From Rosenbergiella gaditana (lineage in GTDB: Bacteria > Pseudomonadota > Gammaproteobacteria > Enterobacterales > Enterobacteriaceae): a DNA stretch of 64,000 nucleotides. Position 1 is the first letter of the stretch, and the number at the start of each line of letters is the position of its first letter. The notes under the pieces are model-generated. The model searched no databases. It was given only the letters and a program-made list of their open reading frames with translations, and was not told the origin of the DNA. This document shows positions 26,771 through 39,512 of this stretch, one piece after another. Where the stretch lies: positions 1 to 64,000 of the forward strand of contig NZ_JABBFR010000011.1 of NCBI RefSeq assembly GCF_018494065.1, in the 5' to 3' direction. Made by a program: the position numbers and the translations under genes.

Positions 26771-27961
26771 ATGGTCGAAATCACTGCCGTTGAAAATATT
26801 CTACACCGTAAAATTCAACAACAGAGCGCATTAAACGAACGTTTTCTGTTTACCTCTCCAGAAACTAGCCTGCTTACTGATGGCTGCTTTAAACGTATCA
26901 CTCAACCTCTGCTTGATAGCGAAGGAAGCCAAGATGCTTTCCAGCAAACACTCCGTGAGCAATTTCGTCTTGCTCGCGCAGTAGGGATCAAAGACCCACT
27001 AGTCGTTGGGGCGATACCTTTTGATTCACATCAGCAGACAGCACTGTTTATCCCCCAACAAGTCATCCGTACCGATCGCAACCAGCTGGCCACAGAATTA
27101 ATGCCTTATCAGCAGATGCCATTGACGCCAATTATCAGTCAGCAGCCTCATCCTGATAAACCGCAATTTATGGCGATGGTTAATGATGCCATTGCGGCGA
27201 TGAACCGTGGTGAGTTAGATAAAGTCGTCCTCTCAAGACTGCTTAAACTGACGACCCAAGACAGCATCAATAGCACAACGCTGATGAGCCGTATCATGGC
27301 GCAAAACCCGGATAATTATCATTTCCATGTGCCCCTTACGAATAACGAGGTACTGCTGGGAGCAAGCCCTGAACTCCTCCTGCGCAAGCAGAAGAACCAA
27401 TTTAGCTCTCGTCCCTTAGCCGGTTCGGCAAAACGTCAGGCAGACAGTGATGAAGATCATCGTGTAGGCCAGTGTTTACTGGCATCGACCAAAGATCGTC
27501 ATGAACACCAATTAGTGATTGATGCGATGGCTAAAGTATTAGGCCCCGTCGCCGATCATTTGCAAGTCCCGCAGTCACCCGAACTGGTCACGACATCACA
27601 ACTTTGGCACCTTGCGACCACCGTTCAAGGGACAATTAATAACGCTGAAGAAAATGCCTTAGCACTGGCGGGATTACTCCATCCCACCCCTGCGCTAAGT
27701 GGTTACCCGCATCAACTTGCTTGTCGTCTTATTCAACAGTTAGAGCCTTTCCCCAGAGAATTATTCGGTGGCATGGTTGGCTGGTGCGATGACAAAGGGA
27801 ATGGGGAGTGGGTGGTGACGATTCGTTGTGCTCAACTAAGCCAACAACAGGTCACCCTGTTTGCCGGGGCAGGAATTGTCCCCGCTTCGGACCCGCTTTC
27901 GGAGTGGCAGGAGACCGGTACCAAACTCAGTACCATGCTAAAAGCTTTTGGTTTACATTAA
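26771..27961 (+). CDS. entC: Isochorismate synthase EntC
   Basis: A 396-residue chorismate-utilising enzyme that converts chorismate to isochorismate, the first step of dihydroxybenzoate synthesis. The C-terminal chorismate-binding domain shows [28 protein letters not shown], the [10 protein letters not shown] active-site segment and LFGGMVGW. The length is normal. No strong Shine-Dalgarno precedes the ATG. It heads entCEBAH just downstream of a Fur box. Confidence 0.95.
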   Translation: MVEITAVENILHRKIQQQSALNERFLFTSPETSLLTDGCFKRITQPLLDSEGSQDAFQQTLREQFRLARAVGIKDPLVVGAIPFDSHQQTALFIPQQVIRTDRNQLATELMPYQQMPLTPIISQQPHPDKPQFMAMVNDAIAAMNRGELDKVVLSRLLKLTTQDSINSTTLMSRIMAQNPDNYHFHVPLTNNEVLLGASPELLLRKQKNQFSSRPLAGSAKRQADSDEDHRVGQCLLASTKDRHEHQLVIDAMAKVLGPVADHLQVPQSPELVTTSQLWHLATTVQGTINNAEENALALAGLLHPTPALSGYPHQLACRLIQQLEPFPRELFGGMVGWCDDKGNGEWVVTIRCAQLSQQQVTLFAGAGIVPASDPLSEWQETGTKLSTMLKAFGLH

Positions 27962-27977
27962 TTTTAGGTAATCATTC

Positions 27978-29597
27978 ATGAGCATTTCTTTTACGCCTTG
28001 GCCCGCAGAGCTGGCGGCACGTTATCGTGAAAAAGGCTATTGGTTAGATAAACCTCTGACTGAAATTAGTGATCGCCACCGTGACAGCGATCGACCGGCA
28101 ATCATCGATCCCGTGCAAACGCTCAGCTATCGACAATTGGCGCTATACAGTGACCAACTGGCTGCACAACTGCAAAAACGCGGCGTTATGCCCGGTGATA
28201 CGGCATTAGTCCAGCTGGGTAATGGTTGCGAATTTTATATTGTCTTTTTCGCCCTGCTAAAATTAGGTGTCGCACCTGTCAACGCCCTCTTCAGCCATCA
28301 GCGCAGTGAATTAAATGCCTATGCTGCACAGATTAAGCCGCAGTTATTGATTGCTGACCGACAACATCCGGTATTTACCGATAATCGCTTCGTCGACGAA
28401 CTGAGTGCGCACTATCCTGAGCTCCAACATCAACTCTGGCATAATCCCTTAGAAAACGAGAGTGGATTATTATCGCTCTATACTCAGAAAACCGAGGAGT
28501 TTGCACCGACGCCAAGTGCTGCCGATAAGGTCGCTTTTTTCCAACTGTCGGGAGGCAGTACAGGGACACCAAAGCTTATTCCTCGCACGCACAACGACTA
28601 CTATTACAGTATCATCGGCAGTGTCGATATTTGCCGATTCACCGAGAATACTCGTTATTTATGCGCGCTACCGATTGCCCATAACTATCCCATGAGTTCA
28701 CCCGGTATTTTAGGGGTTTTATACAGTGGCGGACTTAGCGTCTTAGCCCCCGACCCGAGCCCTACTACGTGCTTTAGCTTAATTGCTAACCATCTCATCA
28801 ATGTCACGGCCCTAGTTCCCCCCGCGGTCAGCCTATGGTTGCAATCGATGCAAGAGTGGAACTGTGCGCACCAGCTCAGTTCGCTCCGTTTACTGCAAGT
28901 GGGTGGCGCGAAGTTAAGCGAAAGTTTGGCGGCTCGTATCCCCGCAGAAATCGGCTGCCAATTACAACAAGTCTTTGGTATGGCGGAGGGCTTGGTGAAC
29001 TATACACGGCTCGATGATGATCTGCAGACCATCCTTACCACCCAAGGTTGCCCGATTTCTCCCGATGATGAAGTATGGGTTGCCGATGAAGAAGGCCATC
29101 CACTGCCAGTCAATACTACAGGTCGTTTAATGACGCGAGGCCCTTATACTTTCCGCGGTTATTACAATAGCCCTGAGCATAATGCTGCTTGCTTCGACCA
29201 ACAGGGATTTTATTGCTCGGGTGATCTGATTTCAATTGACGAACGCGGCTACATTACCGTTCAAGGACGTGAAAAAGATCAGATCAATCGTGGAGGTGAG
29301 AAGATTGCAGCCGAAGAGATTGAAAATCTTTTACAACGACACCCAGACATTATCCACGCCGCACTAGTATCGATGAGTGATGAGTTATTAGGTGAAAAAA
29401 GCTGTGCCTATATTGTCGCAAAACAAGCAGTGAAAGCCGTACAACTGCGCCGTCATTTACGTGACCAAGGGATAGCCGAATTCAAATTACCAGATCGATT
29501 TGTATTCACTGACGCCCTGCCCCTAACTCCCGTTGGGAAAGTGGATAAAAAATTATTGCGTCAGCAACTTTCTGAAGATAATAAGAAAAATGCTTAA
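27978..29597 (+). CDS. entE: 2,3-dihydroxybenzoate-AMP ligase EntE
   Basis: A 539-residue adenylating enzyme that activates 2,3-dihydroxybenzoate and loads it on the EntB carrier domain. The core motif is [19 protein letters not shown], the A5 region is [17 protein letters not shown], and the C-terminal hinge and lysine motifs are [14 protein letters not shown] and [10 protein letters not shown]. It starts 16 bases after entC. Sequence and length fit E. coli EntE. Confidence 0.96.
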   Translation: MSISFTPWPAELAARYREKGYWLDKPLTEISDRHRDSDRPAIIDPVQTLSYRQLALYSDQLAAQLQKRGVMPGDTALVQLGNGCEFYIVFFALLKLGVAPVNALFSHQRSELNAYAAQIKPQLLIADRQHPVFTDNRFVDELSAHYPELQHQLWHNPLENESGLLSLYTQKTEEFAPTPSAADKVAFFQLSGGSTGTPKLIPRTHNDYYYSIIGSVDICRFTENTRYLCALPIAHNYPMSSPGILGVLYSGGLSVLAPDPSPTTCFSLIANHLINVTALVPPAVSLWLQSMQEWNCAHQLSSLRLLQVGGAKLSESLAARIPAEIGCQLQQVFGMAEGLVNYTRLDDDLQTILTTQGCPISPDDEVWVADEEGHPLPVNTTGRLMTRGPYTFRGYYNSPEHNAACFDQQGFYCSGDLISIDERGYITVQGREKDQINRGGEKIAAEEIENLLQRHPDIIHAALVSMSDELLGEKSCAYIVAKQAVKAVQLRRHLRDQGIAEFKLPDRFVFTDALPLTPVGKVDKKLLRQQLSEDNKKNA

Positions 29598-29634
29598 TTC
29601 ACCCTATTTATAGGGTATCGACTTTGGAGTTGTA

Positions 29635-30483
29635 ATGAGTATCCCTAAATTAACGGCCTATGCATTACCTACAGCCGATGAGTTACCGAATAACAAAGTG
29701 AATTGGACCTTTGAGCCACAACGGGCAGCTTTATTGATTCACGATATGCAAAACTATTTTCTCAATTTTTGGGGAGAAAAGAGTGAATTTGTCGAGACTG
29801 TTGTGGCGCATATCGCGGCATTACGCCAACAATGTAAAGCATTGGGCATCCCGGTGTTCTATACCGCTCAACCGAATGAGCAAAGTGATGCAGACCGTGC
29901 ACTACTGAATGATATGTGGGGACCGGGTTTAAACCGCCATCCAGAGCAACAAAAAGTGACTGCAGCTTTAGCCCCTGATGAACAGGATATCGTCTTAACC
30001 AAGTGGCGTTACAGCGCTTTTCAGCGATCTGATCTTGAGCAACAACTCAAGACGATGGGACGGGATCAATTAATTATCACCGGTGTTTATGCACATATTG
30101 GCTGCATGACCACGGCAACCGATGCTTTTATGCGTGATATTAAACCCTTCATGGTCGCCGATGCCTTAGCCGATTTTAGTCGAGAAGAGCATCTCATGGC
30201 GCTGACCTATACCGCCGGTCGCAGTGGCAAAGTGGTCATGACAGAGGATCTATTATTACTGCCAGCCTCTAAACAAGCCTTACGTGATGCGATCCTACCG
30301 CTACTTGAAGATGATGATATTCCTGAAGATGATGAAAACCTCATCGATTATGGACTTGACTCAGTACGAATGATGGCGCTGGCTTCGCGCTGGCGTCAGG
30401 CTATCCCCGGCATGGACTTTGTCACCCTAGCGAAAACCCCCACTTTCGATGCTTGGTGGTCACTACTATCAGGGGACAACTAA
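29635..30483 (+). CDS. entB: Isochorismatase / aryl carrier protein EntB
   Basis: A 282-residue bifunctional protein. The N-terminal isochorismatase domain has LLIHDMQNYF (catalytic Asp), the catalytic Lys in VLTKWRYSAF and GVYAHIGCM (nucleophile-like Cys position). The C-terminal aryl carrier domain has IDYGLDSVRMMAL, whose Ser receives phosphopantetheine. The enzyme that adds that arm, EntD, is not encoded in this locus. It is spaced 37 bases after entE and 6 bases before entA. Confidence 0.96.
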   Translation: MSIPKLTAYALPTADELPNNKVNWTFEPQRAALLIHDMQNYFLNFWGEKSEFVETVVAHIAALRQQCKALGIPVFYTAQPNEQSDADRALLNDMWGPGLNRHPEQQKVTAALAPDEQDIVLTKWRYSAFQRSDLEQQLKTMGRDQLIITGVYAHIGCMTTATDAFMRDIKPFMVADALADFSREEHLMALTYTAGRSGKVVMTEDLLLLPASKQALRDAILPLLEDDDIPEDDENLIDYGLDSVRMMALASRWRQAIPGMDFVTLAKTPTFDAWWSLLSGDN

Positions 30484-30489
30484 CTGATT

Positions 30490-31242
30490 ATGAATATGGA
30501 TTTTCACGATAAATATGTCTGGGTTACCGGTGCAGGCCAAGGTATCGGTTACGATGCAGCCTGTGCTTTTCATCAGGCAGGTGCTGTGGTTATCGGCTTT
30601 GATAAACAGTTTCCCGGCGATCACTATCCTTTTAGCTGCCTAGTGATGGATGTGGCAAATCCGCAGCAGGTTACTGAAGTCTGCCAAGCCCAATTAGCGC
30701 TGCAGCCACGTCTAGATGTGTTAGTCAATGCCGCTGGTATCCTGCGTATTGGCACTACCGATGCCTTAAGCTTTGAGGATTGGCAAGCTTGTTTAAACGT
30801 CAACGCGGGTGGTGCCTTTAACCTCTTTTCACAAACGCTCCCCCTATTCCGTAAGCAAAGGTTTGGTTCTATCGTCAGCGTCGCCTCCAATTCCGCCCAT
30901 GCCCCACGTCTCGGTATGTCTGCGTACGGCGCATCAAAAGCAGCCCTACGTAGTCTTTGTCAGACAGTTGGATTAGAGATGGCTCCTTACGGTGTGCGCT
31001 GTAATATCGTTTCTCCCGGATCGACAGATACCGCGATGCAACGAAGCTTATGGCATACCCCTGAAGCCGAACAAGAAATGATTAATGGATTCCCTGACCA
31101 GTTTAAATTAGGGATCCCTTTGAAAAAGATCGCTAAACCTCGCGAAATTACTAATGCGATCCTATTCCTTGCCTCGGATCTGGCGAGCCATATCGTGTTG
31201 CAGGATATCGTCATTGACGGTGGCGCAACCTTAGGCGCATAG
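30490..31242 (+). CDS. entA: 2,3-dihydro-2,3-dihydroxybenzoate dehydrogenase EntA
   Basis: A 250-residue short-chain dehydrogenase that oxidises dihydro-dihydroxybenzoate to 2,3-dihydroxybenzoate using NAD+. The nucleotide-binding glycine motif is VTGAGQGIGYDAA, then LVNAAGILR, the active Ser in SIVSVASNSAH, and the YGASK catalytic Tyr/Lys pair. An alternative start is the Met two codons downstream. It is followed within 3 bases by entH. Confidence 0.95.
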   Translation: MNMDFHDKYVWVTGAGQGIGYDAACAFHQAGAVVIGFDKQFPGDHYPFSCLVMDVANPQQVTEVCQAQLALQPRLDVLVNAAGILRIGTTDALSFEDWQACLNVNAGGAFNLFSQTLPLFRKQRFGSIVSVASNSAHAPRLGMSAYGASKAALRSLCQTVGLEMAPYGVRCNIVSPGSTDTAMQRSLWHTPEAEQEMINGFPDQFKLGIPLKKIAKPREITNAILFLASDLASHIVLQDIVIDGGATLGA

Positions 31243-31245
31243 CTC

Positions 31246-31665
31246 ATGCAGACAATTTGGAAAAAAACGACCGATGTCGAGTCCCTAAATCAGATGGGGA
31301 AAAACTGTCTGATTGAGCATCTCGGTATTGTATTCACCGCGATTCATCCAACGCATCTCGAAGCGGAAATGCCAGTAGACAGCCGAACTTGTCAACCTTT
31401 TGGCCTACTGCATGGCGGAGCCAGTGTGGTGCTGGCTGAGTCGATGGGATCGATGGCTGGTTGGATGACCTGTCGCGAGGAACAAAATGTGGTCGGTATC
31501 GAAGTGAACGCTAGCCATCATCGTGCCGTGGCGAGCGGTAAGGTCATTGCGATATGTCAGCCTCTACATCTCGGCGGTCAGATACAAGTTTGGCAAATAG
31601 AGATCAAAAACCTACGGGGTAAACTCTGTTGTAGCGCTCGACTAACCGTTACCGTGCTGGGATAA
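31246..31665 (+). CDS. entH: Enterobactin proofreading thioesterase EntH
   Basis: A 139-residue hotdog-fold thioesterase that removes mischarged acyl groups from the EntB carrier domain. The hotdog signature QPFGLLHGGASVVLAES includes the catalytic Glu position, and VGIEVNASHHRAV follows. It is the last gene of entCEBAH and ends 5 bases before the terminator stem. The size fits E. coli EntH. Confidence 0.94.
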   Translation: MQTIWKKTTDVESLNQMGKNCLIEHLGIVFTAIHPTHLEAEMPVDSRTCQPFGLLHGGASVVLAESMGSMAGWMTCREEQNVVGIEVNASHHRAVASGKVIAICQPLHLGGQIQVWQIEIKNLRGKLCCSARLTVTVLG

Positions 31666-31667
31666 CA

Positions 31668-31702
31668 TAAAACGGGGCAACACTTGGTTGCCCCGTTTTT
31701 TC
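31668..31702. terminator. Bidirectional terminator between entH and obgE
   Basis: AACGGGGCAA (31671-31680), a 7-base loop, TTGCCCCGTT (31688-31697), followed by T residues to 31701 and preceded by A residues. It serves the convergent entCEBAH and obgE transcripts. It also marks the right edge of the enterobactin locus. Confidence 0.9.
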
Positions 31703-31703
31703 A

Positions 31704-32891
<1,188 letters not shown>

Positions 32892-33052
32892 TCATGCATA
32901 CGCCGTCCAGAATCAGGTCGGCGGGTCCGCCAGGGTCATATCAGCTGACCGGCAGCGGATCTTAGTGTTTGATCTCAATAATAGTGAGCAGGAATAGGCG
33001 ATCAAACAAGGAATTCGTTCGTGTACTCAACGATCTTTTACAACAGAATGTA

Positions 33053-33082
33053 AAAAGCCCCGCAAAGCTGCGGGGCTTTAAT
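33053..33082 (-). terminator. Terminator of rplU-rpmA
   Basis: AAAGCCCCGC (33055-33064), loop AAAGCT, GCGGGGCTTT (33071-33080). The plus-strand A-run gives U residues on the minus strand. It lies 38 bases beyond the rpmA stop and separates obgE transcription from the ribosomal genes. Confidence 0.88.
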
Positions 33083-33119
33083 TCTTCAGTCCTACAGGAA
33101 AACCTGCAGAGAGAACCAA

Positions 33120-33377
33120 TTATTCAGCAACGATGCTGACGTATTTACGGTTTTCTGGACCTTTAACTTCGAATTTGATTTGACCTGTTGCGGTTGCAAA
33201 CAGAGTGTGGTCACGACCACAACCTACATTGTTACCCGCGTGGAATTTGGTTCCACGTTGACGAACAATGATGCTACCTGCTAGTACAGTTTCTCCGCCA
33301 AAGCGTTTTACGCCAAGACGTTTAGCATTTGAGTCACGACCGTTACGAGTCGAACCACCAGCTTTCTTGTGTGCCAT
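33120..33377 (-). CDS. rpmA: 50S ribosomal protein L27
   Basis: An 85-residue ribosomal protein whose N-terminal tail reaches the peptidyl transferase centre. It begins [20 protein letters not shown], nearly identical to E. coli, and contains [20 protein letters not shown]. It follows rplU by 15 bases. Confidence 0.97.
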   Translation of the reverse strand: MAHKKAGGSTRNGRDSNAKRLGVKRFGGETVLAGSIIVRQRGTKFHAGNNVGCGRDHTLFATATGQIKFEVKGPENRKYVSIVAE

Positions 33378-33392
33378 TTGTTAAATCTCCTC

Positions 33393-33722
<330 letters not shown>

Positions 33723-34033
33723 CTAGCCTTTTAGGTTAAATAGGCGGCGCGATAAAATATTCACATAGGGCGCGAATTCTACGCAACTATCCTGCAGAAA
33801 ACAAGTTAACTTTTCAGGTATTGCAGAAAAAAAAGCCAAGTCACGCTCCAAGGTTTCGCAATACGAAATTTCTAGTACAATAAGTTTATTCTTAGTGATC
33901 GTTATTGATAAATAACCCTCGATTAGAGTGTTACACTAACTCTTTGGCGTGGTTCTGGACACCAGCAGAATTTCCGCGACTTTTACCCGAAATGCCGTTG
34001 AAGATGGCTCACAGAGATAAACTGACTAATTGT

Positions 34034-35005
34034 ATGAATTTAGAGCAGATAACAGAACTTACCGCCCCAGATATGGCTGCGGTAAATCAAAATATTCTCA
34101 AGCAGCTTGATTCAGATGTAGTACTCATCAGTCAGCTAGGCCATTACATCGTTAGCGGTGGCGGTAAACGAATTAGACCAATGATTGCGGTACTCGCTGC
34201 ACGAGCACTGAATTATGAGGGTGAGAAACATATCCTCAATGCCGCTCTGATTGAATTTATTCATACCGCAACCCTACTCCACGATGATGTCGTGGATGAA
34301 TCTGATATGCGACGGGGCAAAGCCACTGCTAACGCAGCATTTGGTAATGCCGCAAGTGTGCTAGTCGGAGACTTTATCTACACCCGTGCCTTTCAGATGA
34401 TGACTCAGCTAGGATCCTTAAAGATCCTTGAACTGATGTCAGAAGCGGTGAATGTGATCTCTGAAGGTGAGGTATTGCAGTTAATGAACTGTAATGATCC
34501 GGATATCACTGAAGAGAGCTACCTGCGCGTGATCTACAGCAAAACGGCACGGTTATTTGAAGCGGCCGCGCAAACTTCAGCGATTTTAGCGGACGCCACC
34601 CCCGCAGAAGAAAAAGCACTCAAAGATTACGGGCGTTACCTTGGCACCGCCTTTCAACTGATTGACGATCTTCTCGACTACAGCGCCGATAACGAAGCGC
34701 TAGGTAAAAATGTCGGTGACGATCTGAGTGAAGGCAAACCCACTCTTCCCCTGTTACACGCGATGCGCAATGGCACTCCTGAGCAAGCAGCCATGATCCG
34801 CAGTGCGATCGAGGAAGGTAATGGCCGCCATTTGCTGGATCAAGTACTTGAAACCATGCAGCAATGCGGCTCCCTTGCATGGACGCAGCAAAAAGCCGAA
34901 GAAGAAGCCGATAAGGCTATTCAAGCACTGGCGATTCTACCGGCGACTCCTTGGCGTCAAGCTCTCGAAGCCCTTGCACAAATGTCGGTGCAGCGCGACC
35001 GATAG
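34034..35005 (+). CDS. ispB: Octaprenyl diphosphate synthase
   Basis: A 323-residue trans-prenyltransferase that makes the C40 side chain of ubiquinone and menaquinone. The first Asp-rich motif is LLHDDVVDESD and the second is LIDDLLDY; GGGKRIRPM binds the substrate pyrophosphate. The start MNLEQITELTAPDM matches E. coli; a 43-codon in-frame extension upstream has no conserved sequence. It is divergent from rplU. Confidence 0.96.
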   Translation: MNLEQITELTAPDMAAVNQNILKQLDSDVVLISQLGHYIVSGGGKRIRPMIAVLAARALNYEGEKHILNAALIEFIHTATLLHDDVVDESDMRRGKATANAAFGNAASVLVGDFIYTRAFQMMTQLGSLKILELMSEAVNVISEGEVLQLMNCNDPDITEESYLRVIYSKTARLFEAAAQTSAILADATPAEEKALKDYGRYLGTAFQLIDDLLDYSADNEALGKNVGDDLSEGKPTLPLLHAMRNGTPEQAAMIRSAIEEGNGRHLLDQVLETMQQCGSLAWTQQKAEEEADKAIQALAILPATPWRQALEALAQMSVQRDR

Positions 35006-35024
35006 CCGGTCATGAGCTACAAGC

Positions 35025-35633
35025 CTAATCAACTTGTAGCTCAGCCATCATCTCACCTTCCAACGATAGCCTGAGCTTGTCTCCCGTCTTAAGCTTACCA
35101 ACGCCTTTAGGCGTTCCAGTAAAAATAATATCGCCAGGCTGTAGAGCAATATATTGACTGATAAACGCAATGATATACTTCATGCTGAATACCATTTCGC
35201 TGCTCACTCCTTGCTGAACCTTCTTACCATTAATCTCCAATGCAAAATGAATCGGCTCCGGTACTGCCTGTTTAGGCACAAAATCACTGACATAACAGGA
35301 GCCATTAAAACCTTTGGCCAGTAACCAAGGTAGTTTTTTATTTTTTAATTCGGCTTGCAAATCACGAGCGGTAAGATCGAGCCCGACAGCGATTTTATCG
35401 AAACACTCTTCTGCTTGATCGATATCGATCTGAAAAGCCGGGGCGGAGATCCTTATCACAATCTCTGTCTCGTAATGAACATCCTGGGAGAAACCAGGCA
35501 AGGTGATGGTATTGTCCGTGATTAATGAGCTATTCGGTTTACTAAATACCACAGGATCTTCTTCAACGCGATTACCCAGCTCTTGGGCATGCTCAGTATA
35601 ATTACGGCCAATACAGTAGATGTTGTTGATCAT
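35025..35633 (-). CDS. Fumarylacetoacetate hydrolase-fold protein
   Basis: A 202-residue FAH-family protein (FAHD1/YcgM-like). It shows CIGRNYTEHAQELGN at the N terminus, metal ligands in HYETEIVIRI and GLDLTARDLQ, and the closing GDIIFTGTPKGVG. Members act as acylpyruvase, oxaloacetate decarboxylase or fumarylpyruvate hydrolase; which applies cannot be told. It sits alone on the minus strand between ispB and sfsB, where E. coli has no gene. An upstream promoter would be in the AT-rich region 35634-35900. Confidence 0.85.
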   Translation of the reverse strand: MINNIYCIGRNYTEHAQELGNRVEEDPVVFSKPNSSLITDNTITLPGFSQDVHYETEIVIRISAPAFQIDIDQAEECFDKIAVGLDLTARDLQAELKNKKLPWLLAKGFNGSCYVSDFVPKQAVPEPIHFALEINGKKVQQGVSSEMVFSMKYIIAFISQYIALQPGDIIFTGTPKGVGKLKTGDKLRLSLEGEMMAELQVD

Positions 35634-35932
35634 TTATCGACTCCCGTTGAGGTGATAGAGCAGATTACCGACATTTTCCTGCCGCTTAGGTCTGAACATA
35701 GCAGAACAGCGCGATCCTTTCCTTACTCTTCTGCACCATAACAAGTAATAACTTCTTTTTTTTGGAATTAATAGGAATACTAACACCTTGCAGTAATTAC
35801 AATAATTTTGAGACGTATTCTGCATCTATAAGTAAACCAATCATATTTATATGGAATTTTTAGGTAATTTTCTGCTATAAATTTCTATAGCATAAGAATT
35901 AAATGAATAATTCAAATAGCATGGAGAATGAC

Positions 35933-36232
35933 ATGGAAAAGTTAAAAAATGACTGGCACAGTGCAGACATTATTGCAGCATTACATAAGAAAGGTACTTC
36001 ATTAGCCGCGGTATCGAGAAACGCAGGCCTCAGTTCTTCAACGCTTGCCAATGCCCTTTCGCGTCCCTGGCCCAAAGGCGAATTATTAATCGCACAAGCA
36101 ATCAATATCCATCCAGCCGAAATATGGCCTAGCCGTTATTATCATCCCGTTACGAAAGAATTATTGGATAGATCACAATTGATTCGGACAAAAAGAAAAA
36201 AGAAGCGTAGCGAGCCAGACGTTAGCCCTTAA
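35933..36232 (+). CDS. sfsB: Ner/Nlp-like DNA-binding regulator SfsB
   Basis: A 99-residue helix-turn-helix protein related to phage Mu Ner, linked in E. coli to maltose gene control. DWHSADIIAALHKKGTSLAAVSRNAGLSSSTLANALSRPWPKGE is closely similar to E. coli SfsB. The tail is basic (RTKRKKKR). The Met at 35933 is preferred because GGAG at 35923-35926 is well spaced; upstream in-frame Mets at 35903 and 35921 are possible. It converges with murA. Confidence 0.88.
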   Translation: MEKLKNDWHSADIIAALHKKGTSLAAVSRNAGLSSSTLANALSRPWPKGELLIAQAINIHPAEIWPSRYYHPVTKELLDRSQLIRTKRKKKRSEPDVSP

Positions 36233-36253
36233 TTCTCAGAACAACCTAGAAAT

Positions 36254-36294
36254 AAAAAAAGCCCCGACACCTACTCGTGTTCGGGGCTTATTCT
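36254..36294 (-). terminator. Terminator between sfsB and murA
   Basis: AAGCCCCGACAC (36259-36270), loop CTACTC, GTGTTCGGGGCTT (36277-36289), one bulged base. The seven A residues before it provide the U-tract for murA on the minus strand; T residues on the other side may serve sfsB. Confidence 0.85.
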
Positions 36295-36306
36295 TAAATC
36301 ACACCG

Positions 36307-37590
<1,284 letters not shown>

Positions 37591-37643
37591 TTAACACTCA
37601 ATATGCAGGATAATGACCGCGGGTAATCCGCCATCATCATAGT

Positions 37644-37898
37644 TTAGAAGCCATTTAATTTGCGATCACGCGCCCATTCAGCTGGGGTGTATGCTTTAAT
37701 TGAAACTGCGTGAATACGGTTATCTGCAATGTATTGCATTAAGGGCGCGTAAACAGCTTGCTGCTTCTTAACACGGCTAAGTTCTGTAAACATCTCGCCT
37801 ACCGCTATCACTTGGAAGTGACTGCCATCGCCGGTGACATGTACTTCATCTAGCGTCAGTGCTTGCTCTAGCACCGCTTGGATTTCATTAGTTTCCAT
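37644..37898 (-). CDS. ibaG: BolA-family protein IbaG
   Basis: An 84-residue BolA-like protein connected with monothiol glutaredoxin and acid stress. It reads [29 protein letters not shown] with the conserved His of the BolA fold, and ends [16 protein letters not shown], nearly identical to E. coli. It lies between mlaB and murA. Confidence 0.95.
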   Translation of the reverse strand: METNEIQAVLEQALTLDEVHVTGDGSHFQVIAVGEMFTELSRVKKQQAVYAPLMQYIADNRIHAVSIKAYTPAEWARDRKLNGF

Positions 37899-37998
37899 TG
37901 CGCTTTCCTACTCCTCAATTTAGGGCCGTTATCTTAGTCCAATTTGCCCTCATCATAAACAAGGAAAGCTCCTGAATCTATCAGCCAAATTTATTTGT

Positions 37999-38298
37999 CT
38001 ACGCACTGACCTCATAGGGTAAAAGCCCTTGTAGGTTATAAAGTACAATCAGTGAGTGCAATGCTGGCTGTACACCTTGCAGCATTACTGAATCTTTCGC
38101 GTCATGAGACGATGAAAAGCGCACTAATAAAGCAAGTCCTGCTGAATCGACACGTGAAAGCTGCGAAAGATCGATAAAGCGGATCCCTTTTAATACCTGA
38201 TGGCGCTGCTGCCATAAGTTAGCTAACGAGTTATGCACTAATTCGCCTTGTAAGGAGAGTATGCCCTCCTTACATTGCCAATGGAGTGTCTGGCTCAT
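37999..38298 (-). CDS. mlaB: STAS-domain subunit MlaB
   Basis: A 99-residue STAS-domain protein that binds MlaF and supports assembly of the phospholipid transporter. The STAS loop with conserved Ser is [20 protein letters not shown]. It overlaps the mlaC stop by 4 bases. Confidence 0.93.
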   Translation of the reverse strand: MSQTLHWQCKEGILSLQGELVHNSLANLWQQRHQVLKGIRFIDLSQLSRVDSAGLALLVRFSSSHDAKDSVMLQGVQPALHSLIVLYNLQGLLPYEVSA

Positions 38299-38960
38299 TT
38301 AGCGCCCTGACCTAAAGTAATAGGTTGGTTGGCATAGACTTTTAATTGTGCAGTGAGCCCATCAATTCCCTTAGTCCGCAGTAGATCTGCCCACTCATTT
38401 TGCTTAGTGGTAATCATACTGATACCTTCTGCAACCATATCGTAGGCTTGCCATTTACCACTTTGCGTATTCTTACGCCATTGGAAGTCTAAGCGAACCG
38501 GAGGACGACCATCAGAATCGATAATAGATACGCGGATCGCCAGCATTTTCGCATCGCCAACCGGTTGGGAAGGCGCAATTTGATAGGTCTGTCCATGGTA
38601 CAGCGCCAACGCTTGACCATAAGCTTGTGCCAAGTAATCACCAAAAGCGTTAAAGTAGGCTTCTTTTTGCGCGGGTGTCGCTTGGCTGTAGTAACGGCCC
38701 AATACTAATGCCCCTGCATATTTTATTTGTACATAAGGCAGTAATTCTTGGCGCACAATATCGCGCAGATAGTTTGGATTTTGCTTAATCTTAGGCTGTT
38801 CGTCTTTCAAACGATTGAAGGTTTTCGCCGCAGCCTGATTCATTAAGGTGTAAGGGTTAGTTTGATCCACTTGCCCTTCCGTCGGCGCAGCAGCATAAAC
38901 AGAACCTATTGTCATCGGCATTACAGCCAGTACGCCTGCTAGAAGTAGTGATTTAGACAT
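38295..38960 (-). CDS. mlaC: Periplasmic phospholipid carrier MlaC
   Basis: A 221-residue periplasmic lipid shuttle between the outer-membrane MlaA complex and MlaFEDB. The signal peptide [26 protein letters not shown] is followed by [24 protein letters not shown], typical of the MlaC/Ttg2D family. It starts 11 bases after the mlaD stop. Confidence 0.95.
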   Translation of the reverse strand: MSKSLLLAGVLAVMPMTIGSVYAAAPTEGQVDQTNPYTLMNQAAAKTFNRLKDEQPKIKQNPNYLRDIVRQELLPYVQIKYAGALVLGRYYSQATPAQKEAYFNAFGDYLAQAYGQALALYHGQTYQIAPSQPVGDAKMLAIRVSIIDSDGRPPVRLDFQWRKNTQSGKWQAYDMVAEGISMITTKQNEWADLLRTKGIDGLTAQLKVYANQPITLGQGAK

Positions 38961-38971
38961 CTTATTTCCTC

Positions 38972-39508
38972 TTAGTGAGCGACAGGAGTCGGTTGGGGAG
39001 CGGCATTATCTGACGCATTATTGTCAGAAGCTTTATTATCGTTACTCTTGTACAGGAATTGACCTATCAGGTCTTCAAGCACCATCGCCGATTTAGTATC
39101 CGTAATTTTCCCGCCATTCTGTAACATACTGGTTCCCAATTCAGGATCGCTAAACCCTAAGTTTAGCGCAAGATATTGCTCTCCCAGTAAACCTTGGGTT
39201 CGAATCGCCAAACTACTGCTGTCTGGGATCTTATTCAGGTATGGCTCATCAATCGCCAAGGTCACTGTAGGCGTTAATGTGGCATCAGCGAGAGAAATAT
39301 GAGTAACCCGGCCAATAACAACACCGCCAATTTTGACGGGTGAGCCAGTTTTTAATCCACCAATATTGTCGAATTCAGCACTTAATGACCACGTCGGTGC
39401 GCTGTGCCAAGCGGTAATATTCGCGACCCGTAAGCAGAGAAATAACCCTGCAAGGATGGCCAATAATAGAAATAAACCTACCCAGATTTCACTTTTTTTA
39501 TTTTGCAT
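38972..39508 (-). CDS. mlaD: MCE-domain lipid channel MlaD
   Basis: A 178-residue single-span protein whose MCE domain forms a hexameric lipid channel. After [24 protein letters not shown] the MCE domain has [23 protein letters not shown] and [10 protein letters not shown]. The C terminus is Asn-, Asp- and Ala-rich. The ATG at 39508 matches E. coli; a TTG five codons earlier overlaps mlaE and is less likely. Confidence 0.94.
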   Translation of the reverse strand: MQNKKSEIWVGLFLLLAILAGLFLCLRVANITAWHSAPTWSLSAEFDNIGGLKTGSPVKIGGVVIGRVTHISLADATLTPTVTLAIDEPYLNKIPDSSSLAIRTQGLLGEQYLALNLGFSDPELGTSMLQNGGKITDTKSAMVLEDLIGQFLYKSNDNKASDNNASDNAAPQPTPVAH

Positions 39509-39512
39509 AACC

